Shown here: positions 33,430 through 45,300 of the stretch, piece by piece
Layout of the letters: each line of letters begins with the position of its first letter
Numbering within the stretch: position 1 is the first letter of the stretch
Assembly: GCA_003290165.1 (NCBI GenBank)
Contig: QNQO01008296.1
Span: forward strand, 124,001-188,000
Source of the DNA: Berberis thunbergii
Taxonomy: Eukaryota > Streptophyta > Magnoliopsida > Ranunculales > Berberidaceae
DNA: 64,000 nucleotides
Reading direction: 5' to 3'
Program-made: the position numbers and the translations under genes
Notes under the pieces: model-generated
What the model saw: only the letters and a program-made list of their open reading frames with translations
Told to the model about the DNA's origin: nothing
Databases searched by the model: none

Positions 33430-35600
33430 ACTTTGTGTGCTTGTATTCTTTTTGTCTTTGATCATTAATGAAAACAGTTTTATCCATTCCGTACTTGTTG
33501 TCTATATTACATATTTTTCGTTTCGCCTTGTCGTCTTGTTTTGGCATTGGCTAGTTGAATCAATAGGACGTCGACTGGTCTGTCTGCGGTAGAGAGCTTG
33601 ACCACTTTGTGCATTAAACGACTCGGGGTCATCGCGGTGTAGTAATGTCTGGTAGTGGGCATGTTATGAACAATTTAGCTAGGGGTTGAATCATCCGAGT
33701 TGTGCCCTGTCCCCAAGGTAAGGTGCTCGAGAGTTACCTTGCTTGTCTAACCGGTCGGCTATAGTTGTTGTTGTAAGCAAGTTGTGATGGGCAACCATAC
33801 GTGTCAGAGCGTTTGTACCGAGTAAGGCGTCGTAAGCTCGGGTTGGCATCCTAAGTAGTTTTTATCTGGGCACTAGCTGTACGATCCTTGTATCAGCGCG
33901 AGTGGCCTTCGCTTAACATTAGATTGTTAGTCCGTTTGAGTGTGAAGACGCCGACTCAGCTAGATTCCCATTTGGCGACCAAGCTGAAAAGCAGTAGGCC
34001 CGTGGTAAGCCATCAAAATCAGTTTAGGAATGACTAGGCTGCCACCATCCAAATTATCTACACATGAGTGCACCAATCTACAAATTTGGGAGGATTCGGC
34101 GGCTACATTGAAAAGCAGTGGTCCCGTGGCAAACCGTCGAAATCAGGTCATGGATGAATGGGTTATCACCTTCTAGACTATCTACACCCTCGCTGTGGGG
34201 GCTACATGTCCAGATTTTGATCAGAAGCTTTTGTTGCTTCGTGCCAAGCACGTGACAGAGTGTTATTTGAATAATAGGTTGAGCCCATGGGCCTGCAAAG
34301 GAAGGGCTAAGGTTTCCTGCATGGTGTGTTGCGTGTACGACGTAGATTGCGCGGTGACACGCCTACGGCTTAGGCTATGTGACGGTTAAGTATCGGTTAC
34401 TCCCTCTCAATTTGATGGGGTTGCGCGCAACGCCATTAATTTATTGACGTCATTTTTGCAGTTTCCTTGGGAACCGTCGTCTTTCAGTTTCCTGTACGAT
34501 ATTCAATGCTTGAGTGTCTGCTTAGTGAACCATCATGTCTATATAATGGTGTTTTTCAATCGTTGTAGGCACTATCTTTCGTAGAACTTATCTTCTGTAA
34601 TGTGTTTGCTTGAAGAAGATGTTTTGGGTTTTCCAATGGCTGAAGTTGATTATCCATTTCTGGAGTCTCCGAATGTTCTGACATTTGTGTCTATCATGCA
34701 TAGAGATAGTTGCTATTATGCATGGTCACCTTATATGGGTGGGTACGTAGTTGATCCGCTGAGGTCTCGTGATTTTTTCTCATATTTCGGAGAAATAGTA
34801 CGGATTTCCTACCAAGGGAGATGCCTTAGTGTTACACTGTATTGTTTTTGCCTCCGTGTGTTCAAATCCCGCTGCTAACCACTGGCTGATCAAAGTGTTA
34901 GTCGACATGCGATGTCTCCGCGTGTGGTAGTTCCCAGTCATACCTGCCATCGCATATGGAAAAATGGTCTCTCTTGATAGCATTGTGAGATCGTAGTTGC
35001 GTCGCTGATTGTGCCTATCCTCATCTGTCTGTTTCTAACCTATTTGAGGAAATTAGAAGGGGGTCGGATGTCTCTTGAGGAAATCAGTAGCTCGTTATGA
35101 GGTCTATAATGCGGTAGTTACGATACTTTTTCGGGGTGATTTGACGGAGCAATCTGACTGATCAGTCTTTCAATCTCTTCTGTCATTTCGTTTTTATCTT
35201 GGGAAGGTATCGAGCATCTCCCATTATTTTACCTTTGTTGTCACTTGCAGATTGCTCGCATTGGAGGCTTTGCATGTCTTCGACGGACGTTGTCCATAGC
35301 AAAATTGTCTAAGCGAGTATTTTACTTTAGTTCACACTGTATTTAGACGCTTATAGTGCTCAGTCTTTGTATCCGCCTCAGGACATTCGCAATATGCAGC
35401 CTTTTGTATCTGCCTCAAAGTGTTTGTTGTTACATCTTTCCAATAATCAATAGAGTTTATTTTTTGTAATTCTTCGTTTATTTCTTAGATGATTGAAAAT
35501 CACATAAGTCCTTTAAGAACTAAAACTCAATATTGACCATGGAAAGGGAAACAAACAACTTAAAGCAAACTAACTGTCGACGGAGAAAAAGTGATCATGG
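33430..35600. other. non-coding interior of the Gypsy element
   Basis: This is about 2.2 kb between the antisense gene and the gag/protease remnant. Frames are short and unlike reverse transcriptase or integrase; in particular I see no YxDD-type or HHCC motifs. A near-duplicate pair, GAAAAGCAGT.G.CCCGTGG, occurs at about 33986 and 34108. Confidence 0.55.
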
Positions 35601-35631
35601 CTTTGAAGTGGATTCGAGTTGCTCTTGCGGA

Positions 35632-36488
35632 TCATTCGACGGACTGTCGAAACGTTACATAGGTTATTGAAGAGTAAACCTTGTAGAAGGGTTGATCTCC
35701 GCGCCGATGGAATGTCAGGGGGATGTGTTCCCGCTTGCCATGACCTTTTCGACTCGCTGGGCGGAAGAGCTTGTTGCTCCTGTATTGCTTGAAAGTGATG
35801 TTTCTACTGTCTTTTGGCCTTGCACTGGAACATGTTGTTCTGCATGATGTAGCTGAATCTGGGAGCACTCTATCTGTTTTAGTGCGGCGTAGTGGCAGTT
35901 TTGTGCCATAGGTTGGTCTCCACGTATGATTCATTCGGAGTGGTTAACAGTATACTTAACACACTGGTGAAGGGTGGAGACCACTGCTTTCATCTGGTAG
36001 AGTCATGGTCTTCCCAGGATGAGATTGTAGGATGACAGTGCGTCTACCACCATGAAGTCCAAAAATAGGATTTTGCTGAGCTGCGGCTCGTCTGCTACCG
36101 TGGGCAACCTTGTCTTTCCGATGGGGAAACACTTCTCCCCGCTGAATCCGATTAGTGGGTGTTCTGCAGACGTTGAGTTTTCCTTCTTAAAGTCCATGCT
36201 GCGGAACGCGTTGTAGAACAGAACGTTAAGTGAACTTCCTGTGTCAACCAGAACTCTCTTCACTTTCCACTTTGAGATGGAAATAGAGATGACCAAGGTG
36301 TCGTTGTGCGGCGTTCGGACTCCATTGAGATCCCTTTCAGTGAAAGTCAAAGTGGGAATGTGGTTCTGAACTCGTGAGTGGTAGATGTGTCTATCCTCAC
36401 CCGTAGATTGTGTCCGCATATCCAGTAGTGCCCCGCTTGCGGGACCTGTATGACTGGTTTTCATTTGGTCTGACTCCATGAAGGACAT
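35632..36488 (-). pseudogene. retropepsin-like aspartic protease remnant of the Gypsy element
   Basis: On the minus strand 36488-36003 is open for 161 codons and contains VKRVLVDTGSSLNVLFYNAF, with the DTGS active-site motif of retroviral-type proteases, then LIGFSGEK and a C-terminal FMVVDALSSYNLILGRP, the typical flap and end of Gypsy proteases. Beyond 36003 the frame continues in pieces to about 35632 (linker toward reverse transcriptase), then homology ends. The polymerase domains appear deleted, not merely frameshifted. Confidence 0.8.
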
Positions 36489-37883
36489 TGATTGTCCCTG
36501 GAGTCGCCTTCTCTATTTCTTTAACTAACTCTCCTTGTCATTGTTGTTTCGTTGGTTTCTCAGACTTCAGGAGCTCTTTCAGTTTGCCTTTGCAGATCCA
36601 GTACTCAACTTCATATCTTAGATTCTTGTAGTCGTTGGTGTTGTGGTCACCATCTTTGTGGTATGCACAATATTTGCCGTTGTCGCGCTTGGAAGGGTCT
36701 CCGTGCGTCTTTGGGGGCCATTTCAGTTCCTCCTAGCCTTTCATGGAGTTAAGTACGTCTGATAGGCTAGCGCTTAGGGGTGTCATGATTCTGGATCCAA
36801 TGTAGTTGGATGATTTCTCCTGCCTGGGCCGACCAAGGTCCGGCTTGTTGTCGTTGCGCTTCCTTCTGCTTAGTTTCTCGACCTCGTGACTATTTCCCTC
36901 ATTATTGTCCCTAAGAGAGGATGGCTTTTTGTCACTTTCGGTTTCCCTTTTAGCAGTCCTTGACTGCTCCAGGGAGATGTGTCTCTGGACGCTTTTGAGG
37001 AGTTATGCCATGTCTAGAAGTGGCTCCAAGGTGAGGTCCTAAAAAGATTTCATTTTCTGAGGCCGTCGATGAGGATCAACTCGTTGTTGAAGCGTGTGAC
37101 ATACTCTCTGAGCGTCTCGCCGAACCTCTACTTTAGAGAGAGTATGTAGTGCGGGTCTTTTCTGAAGCGCTGGCTTCCAACGAAACGTGTCAGAAATTCC
37201 TTTGCCAGCGTTTTGAAAGAGTTGATTGACATTGGTGGAAAGCTGTGGAACCATGTCAGCTCAAGGCCTTAAAAACTAGTGGGAAAGTTTCTACACATGA
37301 CGAGCTCAAATCCTTCTTTGAGGGTCATTACGTGTTAGTAATAGCGTAGGTGATCGAAAGGATCGGTGGCCCATCGTAGGAGTCGAGCTTTGGGGGAGTG
37401 AACTTCCTTAGAATGGGCTCGTCCATTATCCGATCAACAAATGGTGGGACGGAGAGGCGATATAGCACGTCCGGATCATGCACCCCTCTGCGGAGGGGTT
37501 CCCAGTGCCGAGCCTCTCTGTCCTGGCGGTGAGCACAAAGTTAGTTCGCAACCTCCCTTAGTCCAATGAGAACTAGTGGGGGCCTGACTCTCCTGCGTTT
37601 GCTCCCTATCATATTCGGGAGACGGAGGTTCGTGCTGCTCCTGGTCTCCGTTAGCAGGTGGTGGATTCTGTTGCGTAAGAGTCTCTACCGCCTTGGCAAT
37701 CTGTTGTATCTGAGATGCCAACATATCGATTCTGGGGTCCATGGTTACTGCCATTGGCGTGGGAGCGTGAGTCGGTTGCCCATGCACGATAGGAATTACT
37801 GAATGAGGCAGTATAAGGGCAGCCTGGGCGTTGGACGTGTCCATTGGTTCTCCGTTGTTGCGTGACCTAGTGGTCACCATCAC
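36489..37883 (-). pseudogene. gag remnant of the Gypsy element
   Basis: The frame starts at 37883 (MMVTTRSRNNGEP) and is Gln/Pro-rich. Around 37254-37039 a retrotransposon gag domain is readable across shifted frames (WFHSFPPMSINSFKTLAKEF, then REYVTRFNNEL). Near 36690-36600 a nucleocapsid-like knuckle reads KYCAYHKDGDHNTNDY; its last Cys is replaced by Tyr. Several stops and frameshifts show it is not functional. Confidence 0.75.
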
Positions 37884-37952
37884 TCTGAGTTTTGATAGGA
37901 AACGACGATTAGTGTAAAATGAACTATGTCGTCTCTACGGACGGAACCAAGC

Positions 37953-38638
37953 TGATGCAATCTTTTTTCGCTCCCTACTTTGACCTAATTCTGCTGACCT
38001 GCTGGCCTACGCAAGTAATGCACGTGAGCCACAGACCACCATGGGTGGCCGATGACACTCCGATGCTAAAGTCAGACAGGGCTCTGAGGAAGATGTAGTA
38101 TTGTAACAGAGAATTTGTAGTGTATCTTAACTTACCAACCTCATGTCTTATTTATAGTGCAAAGAGTTCTGATTCTACCAGACCATTGTAGGCGTAGTTT
38201 AGGAAGGAGATCTTCGTGAAGATCCCTTCCTAATTAAGAGTTGTGCTCTAGGAGGGAAACTTCATGTTAACTCTGTGCTCCTAGATATGCGGGAGATAGT
38301 TCTCAATACAATAGCAATCCGTAGAAATGAGTTTCCCTGTGTGGAAGATACTCTGGTGTTTGCTTTCTAGTTGGAAGCAGATAACAACTGTAATTGCCCG
38401 TCAGAAACTTATTTTCGAGATACTTGCCTAAAGAGGGCTTATAAATATTGAGGATAGCTGTGAGACGTGTGGGCCTAACATGTTGTGAGAGTTTGGGTTC
38501 GCCTGACGAACAACAGTTGGACAGGCTTAGAACCACTTGGGCCAAATCAGTGTTGGACTGACGTTTGAGGCCATAATTCCTCGAGATTATCATGACACGT
38601 GTATGGCTCCAGAGTGTGACCATTTTTATGTATCATCA
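37953..38638 (-). repeat. 5' LTR of the Gypsy element (right)
   Basis: The 686-bp partner of 27713-28396. It would hold the element's promoter, reading toward lower coordinates. CTTATTTATAG near 38149 is not a convincing minus-strand TATA box, so no start site is proposed. Confidence 0.9.
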
Positions 38639-39689
38639 AAGTTAAACGTCTAAATCTAACAGTAACTATAAGCAAAAATATATTCAAATCAAAGGCTATC
38701 AAAAGTTGTTATTTTAAGCCCTAAAAATGAGCATGTAATTAGATGCATTGTATTTCTTATTATTGAAAAATTGTCAGTTACCCAAAGAGAAATACTTCCT
38801 GCCTCAATCTTACTTTCATAAGAGAAAATTTCTAGCATTCACCGCATATAAGCAAGGTCCCATTGCGGGTATTCACAGGCTCTTGAGAGCTCTGACATTC
38901 CTTAATTCAGATGATCAAACTTCTTCATTTCAACATTTTCTTCCACAATCGATATTATGATTTTCCTCTCTAATCCTCTAGATGAATAACCTTCTTCAAG
39001 CTATTCACCTCTAAACTGTTTGACATGATATTTTTAACACATTATGCAAGTCCATCAATTGTAGCTCATGATTTTTCTAATACTTTATGCAAGTCCATCA
39101 ATTGTAGAAAAGTTAATCGGACATCTAGTCTCTTTGCAATCTCTTGTAGGCACGAGACTCACCAATGAGTTTTCACTCGATTATTAGGAGCACATGTGCA
39201 TCATCTAGCCTTCAGGTATGGAATGTAGCTGCTTAGGTGGACTGTAGTGAAAGCAAGTCTTTAAACAAGGAGGATGCACGACCTGAATGCTAGGTGGCAC
39301 AATGATGTGACCTTCGGGCATGATTTCATAACGCTCAGGACAATTTCATTTTAGCCTCAAACATTGAATAAATAAAAAGCATCAACATGCCATAATTTTT
39401 TAACAACCTTTACATATATCAAAACACCCATATATTCTTGATCTAATTTTTATTTCATCTATTTTAAAATTTTCATTACAACTTGATATTTTGTGGATGT
39501 GATTTTCTTTTATTGGTACACTTAAACTATTATGTCTTTTGGTACATTTCCATTACGATATTATCATATATTCTTAGTCATTCTCATAAAAATAACAAAT
39601 TTAAAATTTAAAGTAAAAACGAATTAGCTAATAGAATAGTCTCTTACGACTTAGTACAAGAACTTTGTATATATCTTTTTTTTGTAATT

Positions 39690-39842
39690 CTAGAGAGCCA
39701 GGCCCACATCGTCAGGCTCGTGCTAGGTCGGCCCATCACCATCCATCATCCTAGAGATGAAGCCATTTTTAGCATCTCTAGGATGATGGGTGGTGATGGG
39801 CCGACCTGGCACAGACCTGGCGCTTTGGGCCTGACTCTCTAG
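39690..39842. repeat. 153-bp near-perfect fold-back (MITE or hairpin RNA source)
   Basis: The arms start CTAGAGAGCCAGGCCCA and end GGGCCTGACTCTCTAG, and meet at a ~13-base loop near 39758-39770 bounded by CTAGAGATG and CATCTCTAG. The inner ~35 bases of each arm (GGTCGGCCCATCACCATCC...) look almost fully complementary. It is GC-rich against an AT-rich background. A related half-copy lies at 63125-63172. No TSD was fixed. Confidence 0.85.
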
Positions 39843-40862
39843 CAAAGCTCATCTTTTTTAGATATACATGGGCGGGTTTAGAACTAATTTCTTTTGGATG
39901 TTAATGTTGAAAAACCTACATCCGATAGTAGATGACCTTCATTATTTCTTAAAATTATAGCTTAACAAATTAGCAAAAACATAGTTCAAATGCAAGTTGT
40001 TTCTTATAATTTGGTAGTTTTTTTTTTTTTCATTTTTATTGAGCCTTTCAAAAAAATAAAATAAAATTGTATATTCAATTTTAGAAACCAATCAATAATT
40101 TGACACTTTTATCACCAATGCCATATTTTATGACAAATCTTCTTTTAAAGTAAATCATTTACTATTCTTCTAGTTGTCATGTTACTACCTTGATGCAATA
40201 CAACATTTTCTTGTATGATAGTTTTCTTTCTCATCTCACCTAAATATGATAAAGATTGGAATTTTTTCTAAAACCACCTTTCCCTTACAAACCAACACAA
40301 AGTAGCTTCATAATTTGTTTTGGAAAAATTTCCAAATTTTGAATACGAATATGCATAACAAACAAAATAAGGAAGATATCCCATGTTTTTCTTATAAATA
40401 AAAAAATGAAAAAATATGCTAAGCTTAAGTTTTGAGATTAGAGAAAAAGACAGAGAGTGTGGATTTTTAGGAAAGTGGATGTGGTTTTGCCTTTGAAAGT
40501 ACCCTAATTGGCTTTTAGGTGAACTATGGTTACGATCTTGTTAGTGCACCACCTAAAATTTGAAATTCTTTTTATGAACCTATGGGTGGACTAGAAAACC
40601 TTTCATTGGTTGTAGGTGACATATCAACATCCCTTTCGTAGTTGAGTTGAGAAATGAATTTCTCATAGAAAAAAAAAAATCAAAGTATGAATGAGCATTT
40701 TACATGTATCAGTGACTGCCAATGGTTTTGTAAATACAATTAATGATCATTTAACTATTTTCTCAATATTCATCTTGAACAAAACATAGTCTTAAGAATC
40801 TCCATAATACTTTATACATCTTGAGAAGCTTTCTAACATTTTTTCATACACCATTATTTATA

Positions 40863-41426
40863 GGAGTTGTTACGTGTACTTGACTATTTGGCTCGGTTGC
40901 ACAAACTCTTTGTTGCACCGGCTTTTTTGGATGTTTCGCTTTGTTGGACCAACTTAGAATGCGTAATACTAACTCTTTTTTTTTTATGAAAACAATTTTA
41001 TTGGGTGCCCTTATTTATTTGAACAAAAAAATAAAATAAAATAAAATAAATGACACTTGAAATTGGGTTCATACATATTCTACATTGAATATGTGTTAGA
41101 TTTGGAGATTTTTTATTCACAACTATTGTAATGCTCTTAGAAGTTAGAACTATATCTAACTTTTTATGTCAATGACATTTTTTTTTTCAATAATTGAAGT
41201 TGTGAATCCATTGTATGATTGCTTGAAAGAATAACCACCAAGCTGATGAATGTAGAAGATGGAGAGGAGGCTATGAGTTCTTTCTCTTACTCCTAGTAAT
41301 TAAGTTTATTGTTGTTTTAGGGTTAACAAATAGTGGCTGGATACACAAAGTAACTTTTATAAGTTAAATATGTAAACTAAAGTTGATGCAACCGAGCCAA
41401 ACGATCGGGTACACGTAGCAACTCCC
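40863..41426. mobile_element. 564-bp TIR element with 9-bp TSD (Mutator-like)
   Basis: TIRs of about 40 bases: GGAGTTGTTACGTGTAC...TTTGGCTCGGTTGCA on the left and TGCAACCGAGCCAAA...GTACACGTAGCAACTCCC on the right. Flanks TTATTTATA (40854-40862) and TTATTTATT (41427-41435) agree at 8 of 9. A 9-bp TSD points to the Mutator superfamily, but the right flank is an ATTT repeat, so the TSD is weaker than it looks. No transposase is present. Confidence 0.65.
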
Positions 41427-42060
41427 TTATTTATTTATTTATTTATTTTTCTATTTCAAACTTCTGTTATTAGACAACTTGTCTCATGCCATATTGATTC
41501 CAACAATTACTTCACATGCTTCAAAATACTTCAAATCTCAATATCTCAACCTGAAAAAAGTCTTCCATGATCTCGTCGATGCATTAACTATTCACAAAAC
41601 ACTCATAACAAAAAGAAATCAACACATAATAAAAACAAAAGCAATTAACTAGAAAACTTTATTCTTCTTAGACATTATCATTTAAAGAACAAAAAAACAA
41701 CTTATGCTATTATCTATTGCGATATACACATGTTCTACATAATTAATAGATCCACACAAATGCATTTTACTTTCTATTTTAAAAGAAAAAACACAAAACC
41801 CATACCATTTTCGTATCGCCTTTCTCCTCGAGTTTTCCTTCAATCGATTTAAAATAAACGAAGTCAATAAAAGTCAATGTCCTCCATTTATTAAAAAGTA
41901 ACATGAAAAAAAACACAAATCATCAAAACACTAAACCTTCCGTAGAGTAAAAAAAAAATTGTATCAACCACACTTAAAACATTAAATAAAATAAATAGTT
42001 AATAATTGGTTCACATGGTTGCTTAATTAATTAATGGAGGTTGCATTGGTTGTGTAAGTG

Positions 42061-42378
42061 ATCTTAGTTGAGTTTGGTTTGGTTTGGTTTGATCTCTCAA
42101 TTAGAATTAGTTCATGTTTGTTGACCTCTCTCTCTCTCTCTTTCTTTCTCCTACTCTTGTTGTTGTTTTTCCCTCTATCTCTGCTCGCCAGTCACCTCAC
42201 AGAGATGGTTGACTCAACTTGAAGCAACCGCATCTCTTCTTCACCTTATTCTATTTTCTCTAATGGGTTTCGAATTCAACTTCTCTTCTTCAACCCCTTT
42301 TCTTTCCCAGCTCGAAAACCCCATATATTATTCACAATCATTTCGGTGGTGATACCCATGTTGGGATCTTTGTTTGAC
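42061..42378 (+). promoter_or_regulatory. promoter/5' leader of the FLY-type gene
   Basis: A GGTTT repeat (about 42069-42090) and a CT microsatellite (about 42126-42152) precede the start codon, a common arrangement in plant leaders. An in-frame ATG occurs upstream at 42361-33 codons (the frame opens at 42346), but the start at 42379 gives the N-terminus MKKTR typical of the family. Confidence 0.5.
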
Positions 42379-45300
42379 ATGAAGAAGACCAGAAGGGGTT
42401 CTTCTGTATTGGTTTTAGTGATTGTTTTCGCTTTGTTTGGGTTGATTTCGGGTCTCAGGCCCTTGCGGGAAAGCACTCAATCATGGGGCGATGAGGTCTG
42501 TTTTCACTTGATTAACCCTATACTGTGTTTTAATTTGGAAATTCAGAAGTTGGGTTTTTTTGAAAATTTGGGGGTTTAAGGTGAAATCCCTCTTTTTTTG
42601 GAATGAATCCAGTGTGGGTTTCTGCTCTAAGTATTAAAAAAAGTTAAGTTTGTGGGATTGATTGTTAGGGCAGTCTGGTCTAATGTGAAAAATATGTTTC
42701 CTTAAGTAGTTATCATTCATATTAGTGTGATTTAGTTCAATTTGATTAGTGTTACCTAGTGATACTTCAAGAATTGGATTGAATGAAAGTCGAATAGGGA
42801 GAAGCACATACTGCCTACTGTTTCATTCCTAATAAACTAAGAAGGATAGTGTTCAGAAGTTGCTTGCTTTTGCTAGCATGTTGGTATTTGACTTCAAAGC
42901 AACATAAAATGCTTCTAGGTTTCAGAAGGTGGCAACACAGAGATAAACATATTAATGTTGAATGTGTTTGTGGGAAAGTGGGATGCCATATAATTGATGA
43001 CATAATACAATGTTTCAAGTTGATCACACAATCAAGGTTGAGGAATTAGGTTAGATTTTATTTAATTTTTCATCATCATCATCATCATCTTTTAACTTTT
43101 ACACAGAGAGAGAGTAAATATTTTATTGAATAGGAGAAACCAAGAGAACAACATCGATAACAAGTGATATTTACTTTGGAAACACCCAATGACTCCCAAC
43201 TCCAAACCGGCCTAAAAATGAATTCCAAATTGACATAGCAAAAATCACATTCCATGAAAAAATGATTGTTGTATGCAAACACCTATAAAAACCAACATAT
43301 GCAATGTCAATCCCCATAATCCAACCAACACATCTTTATGAGGAGCCTATTCCAAACAAACTCCCACCAAAGAGACTTTTCTTGGAATCTTCTTCCTCGA
43401 CACCTACCCTAAAGGGTGGTCCATCCACTTGAAGCCCAATTGGAGGCCTTGAACAAAACAATTTTGCTTGAAAAGAAGTAACCTAGAAAGAGCCTTCCCT
43501 GATCAAGTCCATTTGCAACCATCAACCATATTAATTGAACGTTTCTCCATTGTGAATTGTCATCATCGATTTACCCACCTCTCCAATCTCCTTCTCATTG
43601 AGAGATTACTTAAGAATTATAATGAGTTGATGCTTGCTTGGGGCAATGTTCGAGTCTCATGAAGACCTGATGTTATCTGTCTTCCTTCAATTCTTTATTC
43701 TTTGTTGAAAGAAGAAAACAAAAAATGCCCTTCAATTCTTTATTATTTGATGAAAGAAGAAAACTAAAAATTACCCATTTAGATAATTTACATCATATAA
43801 AACTAATATAGTGGCTAGGCAGTTAAAACAGATAACGGACCCATAATGGTATAGGAGTGTTACAGATATAATGGATTATATCGGGATATAACGGCATATA
43901 ATAAAATATATATTTTAAATATATTTGGAAAATACAAGAAGAAATACAAAGAAACAACAAAGACCAAAATGAATCAACAAAGACAAAAAATGAATAAAAA
44001 ACCATATTAGTGAGATCTCTACAACCCCAAGACCAGCTGATTTTATAAACCCATCTAATTGCCCATCAAACAGATCAGGGAGGTTTATAAACCCATCAAA
44101 GAGATCTTTTGTGTACTTTATAAACCCATCTAATACATGAAGGAACATATTATTCAAAACAACCCAAAATTCTATCAAGGATTACTAGAAATGGGCGGGG
44201 GGAAGCAGAAAATAGAAATGGAGATTACTAGAAATGGAAGCAGGAAGGCTGGAGGTTTGATCAATCTCAGTCATAGAGATCGCGCGGCTCAAAGGTTCGA
44301 TCAATCTCAGTCACAGAGATCGCACGGGCCGGAGGTTCGATCGCACAAGCCGGAGTTCCTTATTCTCTCGGAGATCTGAAGTCTTCTTCGTCTTCTTCAG
44401 TTCGATCGCACAGAGAATTAGAGATCTGAAGAGAGAATTAGAGATCTGAACTCCTCTTCAGTTTCTTCTTTTTTCTTCCTTCTGTTTCTTCTTCCACTTG
44501 GATCTAAAAAAAGAAAAAAGAATGATTCAAATTTTTTTTTTAATTTTATACTTAACAAACGTTATAACGCCGTTACAATTTATAACGGCCGCTGAGCGGT
44601 ATATCGACTGCCGTTACTACCTACCGTTAAAAATTTTAGGTATGTTACACGTTATAAAAGAGTTATATCGGAGTCAACGGCGGAGTCAGGATTTTCATCT
44701 AGAGAGGGAGTATAACATATCTTAGTTGAGGGGGCAAAATTTGCTTAATAATAATATGGCTAATTTTGAGGGGGCAATAGTTAAGTGATCTTTTGGGGGA
44801 CCCATGCCATTTGAACAAATTTGGAAGATTAAGGGGGGGCAACTGCCCCCCATCCTCTGTATGTGGCTCCGCCACTGACAGGAGTTATAACTCCGTTTTA
44901 ACTGCACAGTGTAGTGGACATGTCACACAACTATTTATTAATTCATTCTTATTATTATTTTGTTAACGTGAATGCCATGTTTCAATAAAGCACTATTCAA
45001 TCAAGTAAAACATGCTTTGGGCTAAGCGATTAAGTACAACATACCTTAATAATAATAATGATAATAGTAATAATAATAATTCACCGGATCCCATCAGAAA
45101 TCCGCTTAAGCGTGCTTGGGCGATCGTAGTACTAAGATGAGTGAGCTCCTGGGAAGTCTTCGTGTTGCACCCCTCATCCTTTAAAGGAGAACCAAAAGCC
45201 CCAAGGCAAGAATGTTGAGCAACAACAAATATTAATACAATTCGGAAAACTGAACCACGTACTAATGAAAATGAGTTTGTGGGAAAAACAAGTGTCCTAG

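Larger units (their letters stand above)
27713..38638 (-). mobile_element. Ty3/Gypsy LTR retrotransposon (probably Tat lineage), complete ends, decayed interior
   Basis: Two LTRs (27713-28396 and 37953-38638) both start TGATG and end TATCATCA, and the element is flanked by a perfect 5-bp TSD, AAGTT, at 27708-27712 and 38639-38643. It reads right to left. Next to the right LTR, on the minus strand, is TTGGTTCCGTCCGTAG, resembling the primer-binding region common in plant Gypsy elements. Next to the left LTR is a purine tract, AGAGGGAGTAG. Gag and protease remnants lie at about 37883-36003 and no reverse transcriptase, RNase H or integrase motifs were found. Instead a gene-like region runs antisense from 28637 to 33429, a layout known from Tat-type elements. 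The LTRs differ at many sites, mostly transitions, so the insertion is old. Confidence 0.88.
38644..42060. other. intergenic region
   Basis: AT-rich, without a credible gene. It contains the 153-bp fold-back at 39690-39842 and the TIR element at 40863-41426. Simple repeats include AAATA at about 41028-41052 and ATTT at about 41427-41450. Confidence 0.6.
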
